Shown: one piece after another, positions 1-9,100 of the stretch | Layout of the letters: every line of letters starts with the position of its first letter | How positions within the stretch are numbered: the stretch's first letter is position 1 | Notes under the pieces: generated by a model | What the model saw: the letters and a program-made list of their open reading frames with translations, nothing else | Database searches by the model: none | What the model was told of the DNA's origin: nothing | Position numbers and translations under genes: made by a program | DNA from: CAYWFP01 sp964457365 | Lineage (GTDB): Bacteria; Planctomycetota; SZUA-567 | Direction: 5' to 3' | Length of the DNA stretch: 54,807 nt | Assembly (NCBI GenBank): GCA_964457365.1 | Contig: CAYWFP010000013.1 | Location: forward strand, 1 to 54,807

Positions 1-367
1 AGGTCGAGGGGATGGTGCCGTCGGCATCGATGACAACCACGGTGTTGTGATACAGCCCCGCCGTCCGCTTTTCGAACAGCGGGGCGATGATGACGACGCC
101 GTGGTCACGCGCGCACGCGGCCAGTCGTTCGATGGTCGGTCCCGGCACCGGTTCGGCCAGATCGAAATGCGCCGGGTCCTCTCGTTGGCAGAAATACGGC
201 GTGGCGAAGAGTTCCGGCAGGCAGATTACCGCCGCGCCCTCGCGCGCGGCTTCGCGCACAGCCGTTTCGGCGTGCTCACGGTTTGCCTCCCGCATCCGGT
301 CGATGTCGTCGTCATGCTGCATGCGCATCTGTATCAGGGCAATCCGATAGGGCTCACGTACGGCCAT
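1..367 (-). CDS. aguB: N-carbamoylputrescine amidase, 5' part (cut by window edge)
   Basis: Nitrilase-superfamily hydrolase of polyamine synthesis that turns N-carbamoylputrescine into putrescine, CO2 and ammonia. Only the first 122 codons lie in the window; the frame runs open through the left edge. The ATG at 367 follows a GAGGAG ribosome site about 9 bases upstream. The visible peptide carries the motif LPELFATPYFCQ around residues 45-57; its Glu is the expected catalytic Glu of the Glu-Lys-Cys triad and the TPYFCQ extension is typical of AguB rather than generic nitrilases. Later the conserved stretch PLFEKR, then GLYHNTVVVIDADG, also fits AguB. The Lys and Cys of the triad are beyond the edge and not seen. 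It is transcribed away from dnaK. Confidence 0.85.
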   Translation of the reverse strand, partial: MAVREPYRIALIQMRMQHDDDIDRMREANREHAETAVREAAREGAAVICLPELFATPYFCQREDPAHFDLAEPVPGPTIERLAACARDHGVVIIAPLFEKRTAGLYHNTVVVIDADGTIPST

Positions 368-731
368 GGGCAGATCTCCTCGGGGTCTGACGGATTTGAA
401 TATTCCAAGCCGGCCTCCTTGTCAAATCTCCGATTCGTGAATTCCAGGGGTGAGATCCACGCGGCGGCGGCGGCCTTGTCCGCGCCCGGTCAAATTTCGT
501 CAATGAAAACGGTTTTGTCACATTGACACGCAGAAAAGAAAAAAAGCGCCAATCAGGCGTGAGAATCAGGCGACGAGATCCCGGATAAAACTTTCAACCT
601 TCTGAATTTAAATGATTTATGGTTTATTCTTTTGCCGGAAGCGGCTGGCTCGGTATTTGCACGGTCATTCCCAGGTTCATCATTTTGACAAGAATGCATT
701 TTGTTGACTCGAGATATCGTGGAGGTGGAAC
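368..731. other. Intergenic region between aguB and dnaK
   Basis: This divergent gap must carry the control regions of both flanking genes. It contains a 13-bp inverted repeat TGTCA-CAT-TGACA at 516-528, an A-rich tract at 535-546, and a GGAGGTGG ribosome site at 721-728 just before the dnaK ATG. I could not find a convincing CIRCE element, sigma-32 promoter or sigma-70 promoter. No open frame here looks like protein. Confidence 0.5.
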
Positions 732-2675
732 ATGGGCAAGATTATCGGTATCGACCTGGGCACGACCAACTCCGTGGTTGCGGTCATGGAGGGCGGCGAA
801 GCCAAGGTCATCCCCAACAAGGAAGGCAACCGGACCACGCCCTCGGTCGTCGCCTTTACCGACGACGGGCGTCTGGTCGGGCAACTGGCCAAGCGGCAGG
901 CTGTGACCAATCCCGAGAACACCGTCTACAGCATTAAGCGTTTCATGGGCCGGCGGCACAATGAGGTGAAACAGGAAGAGAAGCTCGTGCCGTACAAGAT
1001 CACCGGCGGGCCGAGCGAGTTGGTCAAGGTGCAGGCGCACGGCAAGGACTACACGCCGCCCGAGATCAGCGCCATGGTGCTGCAATACCTCAAGAGCTGC
1101 GCCGAGGACTACCTGGGCGAAACCGTCACCGAGGCGGTCATCACCGTCCCGGCGTACTTCAACGACGCGCAGCGCCAGGCGACCAAGGACGCCGGCCGCA
1201 TCGCCGGGCTGGAGGTCAAGCGCATCATCAACGAACCGACCGCCGCCAGCCTCGCCTACGGCCTGGACAAGAAAAAGAACGAGAAGATCGCCGTCTTCGA
1301 TTTAGGCGGCGGCACGTTCGACATCTCGATCCTCGACGTCGGCGACGGCGTCTTCGAGGTGCTCTCCACTAACGGCGACACGCACCTGGGGGGCGACGAC
1401 TTCGACGAAGCGGTGATCAATTGGATCTGCGAGGAGTTCCGCAAGGACCAGGGGATCGACCTGCGCAACGACAAGATGGCCATGCAGCGGCTGAAGGAAG
1501 CGGCGGAGAAGGCCAAGTGCGAGCTCTCCTCGACGATGAGCACGGAAATCAACATCCCGTACATCACCGCCGACCAGTCCGGCCCCAAGCACCTGCAACT
1601 CACGCTCAACCGCGCCAAGTTCGAGGAACTCACCGCCGCGCTGGTCGAGCGGACGCGTCAACCGTGCCAGACCGCGATCAAGGATGCCGAGCTCGACCCC
1701 GGCGACATCGACGAGGTGATCCTCGTTGGCGGCTCGACGCGCATGCCGGCTGTCCAGGCCATCGTCAAGAACATCTTCGGCAAGGATCCGCATCGCGGCG
1801 TCAATCCCGACGAGGTGGTCGCCGTCGGCGCGGCCATCCAGGGCGGCATTCTCGCCGGCGACGTGCGCGACGTGCTGCTGCTCGACGTCACTCCGCTGAC
1901 GCTCGGGATCGAGACCCTCGGCGGCGTCATGACCCCGCTGATCCCGAAGAACACCACCATCCCGAGCGAGAAGAGCGAGACCTTCTCCACGGCCACCGAC
2001 AGCCAGCCGGCGGTGGACATCCACGTCCTCCAGGGCGAGCGCAAAATGGCCAAGGACAACCGCACGCTCGGCAAATTCCAACTCGACGGCATCCCTCCCG
2101 CGCCGCGCGGCGTGCCGCAGATCGAGGTGACGTTCAAGATCGACGCCAACGGCATCCTCTCGGTCGCGGCCAAGGACAAGGCCACCGGCAAGGAGCAGAG
2201 CATCACCATCAAGGAGGCCTCCGGCCTCTCCGAGGAGGAGGTGCAGCGCATGGTCAAGGAGGCCGAGGAGCACGCCGGCGAGGACGAGGCGAAGAAGAAG
2301 CTCATCGATCTGCAGAATCAGGCCGACTCCATGGGCTACCAGATGCGCAAGATGCTGAGCGAGAACAAGGACAAGCTCTCCGAGGAGGATATCAAGGAAC
2401 TCGAGTCCGCGCTCGAGGAACTGGACAAGGTCAAACAGAGCGAGAACACCGACGAGATCGAAGCGGCGATCAAGACTGTGGAGAGCGCCAGCCACAAGAT
2501 GGCCGAGAAAATGTACCAGCAGGCGCAGGCCGGTGCCCAGGCCAGTGGCGCCGAGGCCGCCGGCGCCGAGGCCGGCGCGTCGCCCGGCGCGGAGGAGCCC
2601 GGCGCCCAGCGCGGCGGCGACGGCGTCGTGGACGCCGACTTCACCGTCGTCGACGAGGACAAGAAGGAAGAGTAG
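732..2675 (+). CDS. dnaK: Molecular chaperone DnaK (Hsp70)
   Basis: ATP-dependent Hsp70 chaperone, 647 residues, the usual bacterial length. The N-terminal ATPase domain (about 1-380) opens with GIDLGTTNSVV, has the phosphate-binding stretch DLGGGTFDIS near residue 195, and the second conserved motif VGGSTRMPAV near 335. The linker DVLLLDVTPLTLGIE near 382 leads into the substrate-binding domain, followed by a helical lid and a Gly/Ala-rich tail ending in a DADFTVVDEDKKEE-type C-terminus close to the EEVD-like ends of bacterial DnaK. The ATG at 732 has a strong GGAGGTGG site 4 bases before it. grpE and dnaJ are not adjacent; the gene stands alone between a promoter-bearing gap and a terminator. 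Confidence 0.98.
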   Translation: MGKIIGIDLGTTNSVVAVMEGGEAKVIPNKEGNRTTPSVVAFTDDGRLVGQLAKRQAVTNPENTVYSIKRFMGRRHNEVKQEEKLVPYKITGGPSELVKVQAHGKDYTPPEISAMVLQYLKSCAEDYLGETVTEAVITVPAYFNDAQRQATKDAGRIAGLEVKRIINEPTAASLAYGLDKKKNEKIAVFDLGGGTFDISILDVGDGVFEVLSTNGDTHLGGDDFDEAVINWICEEFRKDQGIDLRNDKMAMQRLKEAAEKAKCELSSTMSTEINIPYITADQSGPKHLQLTLNRAKFEELTAALVERTRQPCQTAIKDAELDPGDIDEVILVGGSTRMPAVQAIVKNIFGKDPHRGVNPDEVVAVGAAIQGGILAGDVRDVLLLDVTPLTLGIETLGGVMTPLIPKNTTIPSEKSETFSTATDSQPAVDIHVLQGERKMAKDNRTLGKFQLDGIPPAPRGVPQIEVTFKIDANGILSVAAKDKATGKEQSITIKEASGLSEEEVQRMVKEAEEHAGEDEAKKKLIDLQNQADSMGYQMRKMLSENKDKLSEEDIKELESALEELDKVKQSENTDEIEAAIKTVESASHKMAEKMYQQAQAGAQASGAEAAGAEAGASPGAEEPGAQRGGDGVVDADFTVVDEDKKEE

Positions 2676-2713
2676 CCCCGCCGCGGCGCCGTCTCGACGG
2701 GATCCCGATACAG

Positions 2714-2744
2714 CCCCCGGCTTGTCGAAGCCGGGGGTTTTTTT
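2714..2744 (+). terminator. Rho-independent terminator of dnaK
   Basis: A perfect 10-bp stem (CCCCCGGCTT / AAGCCGGGGG) with a 4-base loop is followed by seven T residues, 39 bases after the dnaK stop codon. Confidence 0.95.
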
Positions 2745-2808
2745 CATTCATTCCCCGACGGTTGCCCGTGAAGCGCGCGCCGGTTACAATAAAGCCGGAG
2801 GGCCGCGC

Positions 2809-3465
2809 ATGCAATCCCGTCATCCTCTTCTCTGCCGCCGTCTGCTCGCGGTGCTGCCGCCGGTGCTGGGGCTCGTCTTCCTGCCGCTGCTTATCGGCGC
2901 GTTGCTCTACGGCCAGCCGCAGTGGCACCGCGCGATCTACCTGACGCAGGCTCGGATTTTTCCGCAGCGCTACAATCGTTGCTATTACCCGAACGAGCCG
3001 TGGTTCTACCGGCTGAGCCCGCCCCGGCACTACTCCGGCACCTGGTACGACTACTACCCCAACGGCCGCCTGCGCAACGCGGCCGGGTATCGCGACGGCG
3101 AACGGCACGGCACGCGCCGCGAATGGGACCATCGGGGCGAATTGATCGATACCGATTATTACGAAGAAGGCTTCTGGTATCCCGAAGCGGTGGAGGCGAG
3201 CGTGGACTACAACTTCTCGTGGGCCAGCGGTGCGCTCGAGATCGAAGGGCAGTACAAGAACGGCCGGCGCCACGGCCGCTTCGTCTACATCGACGGCGAG
3301 GGCGCCGTGCCGCGCGTGCGCTGGTACCTCGAGGGGCGTGTCGTCGACCGCGAGGAGTTCGAGCGCTTGTCTGGCGAGGCGATCCCCTGGGAGCGGACCG
3401 CACGCGAGGTGATCGACCCGGTGGAGATGCTCGAACGCGGCGATCCAGACGCTCTGGACCGCTGA
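2809..3465 (+). CDS. MORN-repeat-like protein with N-terminal membrane anchor
   Basis: 218-residue protein of unknown role. Residues about 9-35 form one hydrophobic segment (signal anchor or signal peptide). After it come MORN_2-like units of the type found in YwqK-family proteins: GTWYDYYPNGRLRNAAGYRDG, then a HGTRREWDHRGELI unit, and a third GALEIEGQYKNGRRHG, each alternating Gly-x-[WYF] strands with a turn. Such repeats make a small beta-sheet scaffold, often at membranes; no enzyme motif is visible. The ATG at 2809 is chosen because a GGAGGG site lies about 8 bases upstream and the hydrophobic segment begins right after it, although the frame is open further upstream. The next gene starts 53 bases downstream, so they may be cotranscribed. 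Confidence 0.75.
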   Translation: MQSRHPLLCRRLLAVLPPVLGLVFLPLLIGALLYGQPQWHRAIYLTQARIFPQRYNRCYYPNEPWFYRLSPPRHYSGTWYDYYPNGRLRNAAGYRDGERHGTRREWDHRGELIDTDYYEEGFWYPEAVEASVDYNFSWASGALEIEGQYKNGRRHGRFVYIDGEGAVPRVRWYLEGRVVDREEFERLSGEAIPWERTAREVIDPVEMLERGDPDALDR

Positions 3466-3518
3466 GCACGCTTGCGCCGCCGCACGCCAAGAGCTACACT
3501 GGCGTGAGGAGAGCGGGC

Positions 3519-3866
3519 ATGATCAAGCTCTATAGCGGTGCGCACGCGCTGGAAACGCACCACGTGCGCAACCTTCTCGAGCAGGCCGGCATCCGCGCGG
3601 TGGTGATGGGTGATGCGCTGGCCATCACCCGCGGCGAAACGCCGTGGGGGCCGGAGACCTTGCCGGCGATCTGGATCGAGGAAGCCGACGCGGAAGAGGC
3701 GCTGCGAATCGTCAGGCAGCACGAGGATTCCGGCCTCAGGCGCATTGACGTCGCGCCGCTTCCGGACTGGGCTTGCCCGGCTTGCGGCGAGACTGTCGAC
3801 GGCGAGTTCGGCGAATGCTGGAACTGCCGGACGCCACAGGTTGCAACCGACGAGGGGAAGACATGA
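3519..3866 (+). CDS. DUF2007-domain protein with C-terminal zinc ribbon
   Basis: 115-residue protein. The first 65 residues match the DUF2007 (putative signal-transducing) fold: MIKLYSGAHALETHHVRNLL at the start, then a [AI]RAVVMGDAL strand and the IWIEEADAEEALRIV helix. The last 40 residues hold two Cys pairs (CPACGE and CWNC) that would bind one zinc. Function of the family is not established. Start ATG 3519 follows GAGGAG. Its stop overlaps the start of the next gene in an ATGA, so the two are translationally coupled. Confidence 0.8.
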   Translation: MIKLYSGAHALETHHVRNLLEQAGIRAVVMGDALAITRGETPWGPETLPAIWIEEADAEEALRIVRQHEDSGLRRIDVAPLPDWACPACGETVDGEFGECWNCRTPQVATDEGKT

Positions 3867-4300
3867 ACGAAAAGGCGAAAGGGTATCTGCGCGGCCTGCT
3901 GGGGGGCGCGATCGGCGGCGTTGCGGGGTGGTTCGCCTTTTTCTGGGCCTTGCGGCAGGGCTTCTACGCGCTGGCGATCGTCGGGCTCTTCTTGGGCCTG
4001 GGCTGCCGCCTCGCCAAGGGCCGAGGCAAGGGCCTCCCGGCCTTCTGCGCGGTGGCGGCGTTGATTCTCGGCATGTTGGCCGAGTGGCAAGCGCCTTTCA
4101 TCCGCCCCGACGACAGCTTGGTTTACTTCCTGAAACATCTGCACGAAGAATCGGGCATGACCTGGGTCATGCTGATCCTCGGCGCGGCCGTCGCCTACTG
4201 GGAGGCCTACCTCGGCAACGCCGCCGGCATCGTCATCGGCGGCGGCAAGCCCGCGCCCGTCGCCCGGACGGACCGGAAGGAAGAGGCCGATGCGCCGTAA
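3863..4300 (+). CDS. Small integral membrane protein, unknown function
   Basis: 145 residues with four likely transmembrane segments: a Gly-rich pair near 8-48, one near 58-75, and one near 98-120. The C-terminus is charged (RTDRKEEADAP). The ATG overlaps the preceding stop (ATGA), and the 3' end overlaps the next gene by 11 bases, so the DUF2007 protein, this protein and the zinc-finger protein form one coupled unit. I do not recognise the family; pairing of a DUF2007-zinc-ribbon protein with a small membrane partner suggests a membrane-associated sensing role, which is inference only. Confidence 0.75.
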   Translation: MNEKAKGYLRGLLGGAIGGVAGWFAFFWALRQGFYALAIVGLFLGLGCRLAKGRGKGLPAFCAVAALILGMLAEWQAPFIRPDDSLVYFLKHLHEESGMTWVMLILGAAVAYWEAYLGNAAGIVIGGGKPAPVARTDRKEEADAP

Positions 4301-4715
4301 CCCGGTTCGCTGCCCGCTTTGCCGCCGAACCGTGAACCAACAAGAGACCGTGAGGGTTGCCGTCGGATGCATGGCCAAGCAAGTGACGGTGTGCTCCGCA
4401 TGCGTTTCTTCGAACTTGAGCAGCTCGAGCCTCTATACGCTCGAAGATTTGCTCTGCCTGCCTCCGGATGGATTGCAGATGGTCGTGCGCACGCGGGATC
4501 TCGCTTTCTGGGAATTACTTCTCGCCGGCCCGGTATCCGATGAGTTGAGAAGCGCGATCCTGACTTTCCTCGATTTGCATCAGGTGCCGCAGCGAAACAT
4601 AGCTCTGGATGAATGGCAAGCGCGCGAAGCGGAGCTCCTCTGCGCCTGTTTGCCGGAATTGCACCGTTATTTGTGGTCTGCCGAAGATATGCCGGATGAA
4701 CATGCCGGGCCATGA
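4290..4715 (+). CDS. Zinc-finger-like hypothetical protein
   Basis: 141 residues. The N-terminus has CPLC at residues 8-11 and CSAC near 35-38, a spacing compatible with one treble-clef or ribbon zinc site. The remainder is predicted helical with no catalytic motif I can name. It starts inside the end of the membrane-protein gene (11-base overlap), which supports coupled translation. The base composition of the 3' half is less GC-rich than the neighbours. Confidence 0.6.
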   Translation: MRRNPVRCPLCRRTVNQQETVRVAVGCMAKQVTVCSACVSSNLSSSSLYTLEDLLCLPPDGLQMVVRTRDLAFWELLLAGPVSDELRSAILTFLDLHQVPQRNIALDEWQAREAELLCACLPELHRYLWSAEDMPDEHAGP

Positions 4716-4761
4716 ACCGCTGCAAAAAGTTTTTGGTACGACAGAAACGAAAGGCTCCTCC

Positions 4762-5433
4762 ATGTCCTTACGCACGCCATTTCCATTCGCGATTCTTCTC
4801 CTTCTGGCTTCGCCCGTTTCTGCCGAAGAAATGGAACTCGCGGTCAACAAGACCGTCGCCGACGAGGAACTCGAGACGCTGGTCAAAGGTTCGCCCGATT
4901 ACACGAAAGTAATCCTGCGCGACGCCTCGGCGCTGACCGATCTGGGGCCGCTGCGGAAACTGGGCGACCTGCAGCACCTGGAGATCTACAATATTCAGAA
5001 GATCGAGAACCTCAAGGCTCTTGCGCGGCTGAAAGACCTGACCTGCCTGCGGCTGGAGGAGGGCGACGAGCACCCGCTGAAGAAGTTCAAGTATCTGGGC
5101 AAACTGAAGAACCTGCAGACGCTGCGCCTGCGCCATTGTCGGAACCTCGACGACCTGCGCTGGATCGCCGACCTGAGCGGCTTGAAAACGGTCTACCTCG
5201 AGGACTGCGACGGCATCAAGGACATCGGTCCTCTCGGCAACCTCGGCGGACTGACGGAGCTGTCGCTCCTGGAGAGCGACAAGTTCGCTTCTGTCGATCC
5301 GCTGACGCGCAGCAAGAAGCTGCTCAAGCTGTATTTGCCGGACCGGTTCAAGACCGACCGCGACAAGCTCCGTCGCCTCAACGCCGCCTCGCCGGCGCTC
5401 TTCATCGAGATGCGCCAGACGGTGTTGGATTAG
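4762..5433 (+). CDS. Secreted leucine-rich-repeat protein
   Basis: 223 residues. The start at 4762 gives a clean signal peptide ending in SPVSAEE (cleavage near residue 20); a longer in-frame extension upstream lacks this logic. The body is five to six SDS22/internalin-like LRR units of about 22-25 residues: LTDLGPLRKLGDLQHLEI, then IENLKALARLKDLTCLRL, LKKFKYLGKLKNLQTLRLRH, LDDLRWIADLSGLKTVYLED, IKDIGPLGNLGGLTELSLLE. This gives a short parallel-beta solenoid likely used for protein binding outside the cytoplasm. The 3' end overlaps the convergent response-regulator gene by 32 bases. Confidence 0.8.
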   Translation: MSLRTPFPFAILLLLASPVSAEEMELAVNKTVADEELETLVKGSPDYTKVILRDASALTDLGPLRKLGDLQHLEIYNIQKIENLKALARLKDLTCLRLEEGDEHPLKKFKYLGKLKNLQTLRLRHCRNLDDLRWIADLSGLKTVYLEDCDGIKDIGPLGNLGGLTELSLLESDKFASVDPLTRSKKLLKLYLPDRFKTDRDKLRRLNAASPALFIEMRQTVLD

Positions 5434-5791
5434 CCCCCGGTTCGGCGCGCTCGCCGATGAGTTCGCCGAGTTTGGAGCGCAGTTGATCCACCGTCGCCGG
5501 TTTCTGCAGCATAACCGCGCCGTCTGGCAGACGCGCGCAGTCGGGCCGCCCGGTCCAGACCAGACACGGCGTCTTGATCCCGCGGGTGCGCAGGCAGCTC
5601 AGGATATCTTCGTCCTGGCGCTCGCAGAAGCTCCAATCCATCACCAGCAGCAGCCATTGTCCCGAGAGCGCACGGCTGATGAACATGGTTTCGCTGTCGG
5701 CGACGCGGGCGCGGTAACCCTCGCTGGCCAGAAAATCTTTCAGAAAGCCCCGGCAGTCGGCGTCTTTGTCCAGAATCAGAATTTCCTGCAT
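5402..5791 (-). CDS. Stand-alone response-regulator receiver domain
   Basis: 129 residues consisting of one CheY-like receiver domain and a short tail, with no output domain. The whole phosphorylation site is present: acidic pair Asp8/Asp10, phospho-acceptor Asp52 in VMDWSF, Thr80 in VWTGRP and Lys97 in LQKP. It should therefore be phosphorylated by a histidine kinase, none of which is encoded nearby. An AAGGAG site precedes the ATG by 8 bases. The gene converges on and overlaps the LRR gene and is divergent from the big E1-ketosynthase fusion gene. Confidence 0.85.
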   Translation of the reverse strand: MQEILILDKDADCRGFLKDFLASEGYRARVADSETMFISRALSGQWLLLVMDWSFCERQDEDILSCLRTRGIKTPCLVWTGRPDCARLPDGAVMLQKPATVDQLRSKLGELIGERAEPGANPTPSGASR

Positions 5792-5997
5792 CGTTCGTTC
5801 TCCTTCGCCGACAGACTAAATCCCGAACACCGGTGTCCGATTCCTGTCCGCGGCCCGTGTGCCGATCCGGTTCCTGCCTCGGATGCGTCGGCATCTTTGG
5901 GTCGTAGTGGCATCAATGCAAACCGTATACCATTTTTCCGGCGGTTGCCTTGCGCGCGTCGCCGGCCCGTTTCGCCGACCGGCGGAAAACGCACAGG

Positions 5998-6026
5998 TTG
6001 ATTTTGTCGGGTGCGAGGCGTATAAT
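5998..6026 (+). promoter_or_regulatory. Sigma-70 promoter of the E1-ketosynthase fusion gene
   Basis: TTGATT, a 17-base spacer and a perfect TATAAT. Expected start of transcription is near 6033, about 110 bases before the ATG at 6142. Because it lies downstream of an alternative in-frame ATG at 5950, it supports the 6142 start. The rest of the 5792-6141 gap shows no other clear element. Confidence 0.8.
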
Positions 6027-6141
6027 TCGCCTTTTCGTGATTCCTTATCGGCTTTCCGGCCCGCTGCCGGTCTCCGGTTCGCGGTTCGATCCGACAGGCT
6101 TCTTGCGACACCACGGCTTCTGCGTGAAGGGATACCAGTCC

Positions 6142-9100
6142 ATGCAACGCCCCGCATCCGCAGCGGCATCCGACAATGCGTCGGCGAAAGCCGAATTGCT
6201 GACGCTGTACCGGGCGATGTACGCCAGCCGCGCCTGCGACCGGCTCGAGGCGCAACTGGCCAGCCGTGGCGAAGCCTTCTTTTACCTCGAAGCGGCCGGG
6301 CACGAGAGCATCGCCGCGCTCGGATTGCACATGCTAGGTGCCGACTGGTTGCACTGTCACTACCGCGACAAGGCGCTTCTGGCCGCGCGTGGACTGACCC
6401 TGGCGGACTATTTCCACTCCATCCTCGGCACCGACGAAGCCGCCTCGCGCGGGCGGCGCCTGGGGTGCATGCTGAGTGCGCCCGCGCATAACATCCTGAG
6501 CATCCCCACTCCCGTCGGCAACGGCGCGCTGCAGGCGGTCGGCATCGCCGCGGCGGTGAAGGACCGACCGGAGAGCCCGATCGCCTACTGCGGCCTCGGC
6601 GACGGCACGACCCAGCAGGGGGAGGTGCTCGAGGCACTGGGCGAGGCGGTGCGCACGCGCCTGCCGGTTCTCTTCGTCGTCCAGAACAACCGCCTGGCCA
6701 TCTCCACCTCCACGCACGGCAAGACCTTCTTCTCGCTCCCCGGTGGCGACGCGGAGTCCTACCTCGGCGAGCCGCTGGTACGCCTCGACGGGCGCGACCC
6801 GGCCGGCTGCCTGCGCGGCTTCGGCGAAGTGGTCGCGCGCATGCGCGAAACGCGCGCCCCGGGGCTCGTGATTCTCGATGTCGAGCGCCTGGGCAGCCAC
6901 ACCAGTTCCGACGACCAGCGCGCCTACCGCGACGAGGACGAGATCGCCGCCGCGCGCGAGCGTGGCGATCCGGTGGCGCGGCTGCGCGCGGACCTGCTGG
7001 CGACGGGGCTGGACGAGGCCGAACTCGCCGCGCAGGAGACCGAGGTCGAAACGGCGGTGCAGGAAGGATACGAAGCCGCCGCCGCCGCGGAGGCGCCCGC
7101 GCCGTGCCGCGTGGCCAAGCCGGACCTGCCCGAGGGGGTAACAACCCGCGCGGAGTATCGGGGCGATCCGGAGAAGGCCGAGTTGACCATGATCGAGGCG
7201 TTGCGCGAGGTGCTGCGTGCACGCTTGGAATCCGATGAGCGGGTCTCGCTCTATGGCGAGGATCTGGAGGATCCCAAGGGCGACGTCTTCGGCGTTACCC
7301 GCGGACTCTCGACACAGTTTCCCAGCCGCGTGCGCAACTCTCCGCTGGCGGAATCGACCATTGTCGGCGTTTCCATCGGGCGAGCGCTGGCCGGTGAGCG
7401 CCCGGTGGCGTTCCTGCAGTTCGCGGACTTCCTCCCCGTCTGCTACAACCAGATCGCCGCGGAACTGGGCTCGCTCTGGTGGCGCTCCGGGGGCGGCTGG
7501 AAAGCGCCGGTGATCGTCATGGCCGCCTGCGGCGCGTACAAGCCCGGCACCGGTCCCTTTCACACGCAGACCGGCGAGGCGCTGGCGAGCCACGCGCCGG
7601 GGCTGGACGTCTATATGCCCTCCGACGCCGCCGATGCCGCGGCTCTGCTCAACACCGCTTTCGACACGGAGCGTCCGGCGATTTTCCTCTATCCGAAGAA
7701 CCTGCTCAACGACCGCGAGCGCAAGACCTCCGCCGACGTCTCCGCGCACTTCGCCCCGGTGGGAAAGGCGCGCGTGACGCGCAGCGGCGGCGAGATCACC
7801 CTCGTCGGCTGGGGCAACAGCGTCCGCCTGTGCGAGCGCGCGGCGCTGGCGCTGGAGAACGCCGGCGTCGAGCCGGAGGTGATCGACCTGCGCTGCCTCT
7901 CGCCGTGGGACGAGGATCTCGTCGTCGCCTCGGCCGCGCGCACCGGCCGACTGGTCGTGGTCCACGAGGACAACCGCTCCTGCGGACTCGGTGCCGAGGT
8001 GGCCGCCACCGTCGCGGAGCGTTCGCCCCGGCCGGTACAGATCCGGCGCGTAACCCGTCCCGACACCTTTGTGCCGTGCAACTACGCCAATCACGTCGCG
8101 GTATTGCCTTCCCGGCAGGACGTGCTCGAGGCCGCCTGCGCGCTCTTGGACCTGGATCTGCGCTGGCAGGCTTCCCCGGAAGAGGCCGAGCCGGACCTGC
8201 TCACCGTCGAGGCGCTGGGCGCCAGCCCCTCCGACGAATCGGTGACCCTGGTCGAACTGTTGGTCCGTCCCGGCGAGACCGTTGCCGCCGGGCAGGTTCT
8301 GGCCAACGTCGAGGCCGACAAGGCCGCCTCGGAGATGTCCGCGCCCGTCGCCGGCACGCTCGAGGCGGCGCTGGCGGCCGAGGGCGAAACCGTCAAGGTC
8401 GGCGCGCCGCTGTTTCGCATCCGCGTCCCCGACCCAGGCGCGATCCGTCGCACGCGCGCGCTGAAGGAACCCACACCGTTGATCAAGCGCCGGCAGCGGG
8501 AGATGGTCGCGCCGCTGATCACCCCGGACACAGCCGAGCGCGTCAAGAAACGCTGTCGCGTCGGTCTCGCCGCCGTCGCCGCCCGCTGGGGCTCGCGCGT
8601 AGTCGCCAGCGAGGAGGTGGCCGAGCGTTTCCCGGACATGAGCGCGGAGGACATCGTCCGCCGCTCCGGTATTGTCCGGCGCCAGTGTCTCGGCGAGAAT
8701 GAGACGGCGCAGTCACTGGCGGTGAGCGCCGCGCGCGAGGCGCTCGATCGCGAGGGGCTCGCACCGGACGATCTGGACGTCATCATCTGCTCCACCGGAT
8801 CCTCCGTCTGCGCCACGCCCTCGATGGCCTGCATGATCCTGCACGCGCTCTGCCAGGCCAAGGGCGCCGCGCAGGTCCAGGCCTACGACATCAACGCCGC
8901 GTGCTCGGGGTACCTCTACGCGCTCCAGTGCGCGTACGACCACCTGCAGAGCCATCCGGCCGGGCGCATTCTCATCGTCACCAGCGAAGCGCTCTCCACG
9001 CGCGCCAATCCCGACGACTTCTCCACCGCCATCCTCTTCGGCGACGCCGCCACCGCGAGCATCGTCTACGGCGAGGAACGCCTCGACGGCACGCGTGCGC

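Noticed and set aside
516..528. Inverted repeat TGTCA-CAT-TGACA considered as a heat-shock operator for dnaK
   Set aside because: It is far shorter than CIRCE and lies more than 200 bases before the ATG; kept only as an unexplained short palindrome.
1302..2747. Long open minus-strand frame of about 480 codons opposite dnaK
   Set aside because: Its composition is repetitive Leu/Gly/Asp/Arg and it mirrors the codon bias of dnaK; it has no ribosome site or family match. GC-rich DNA gives such antisense frames.
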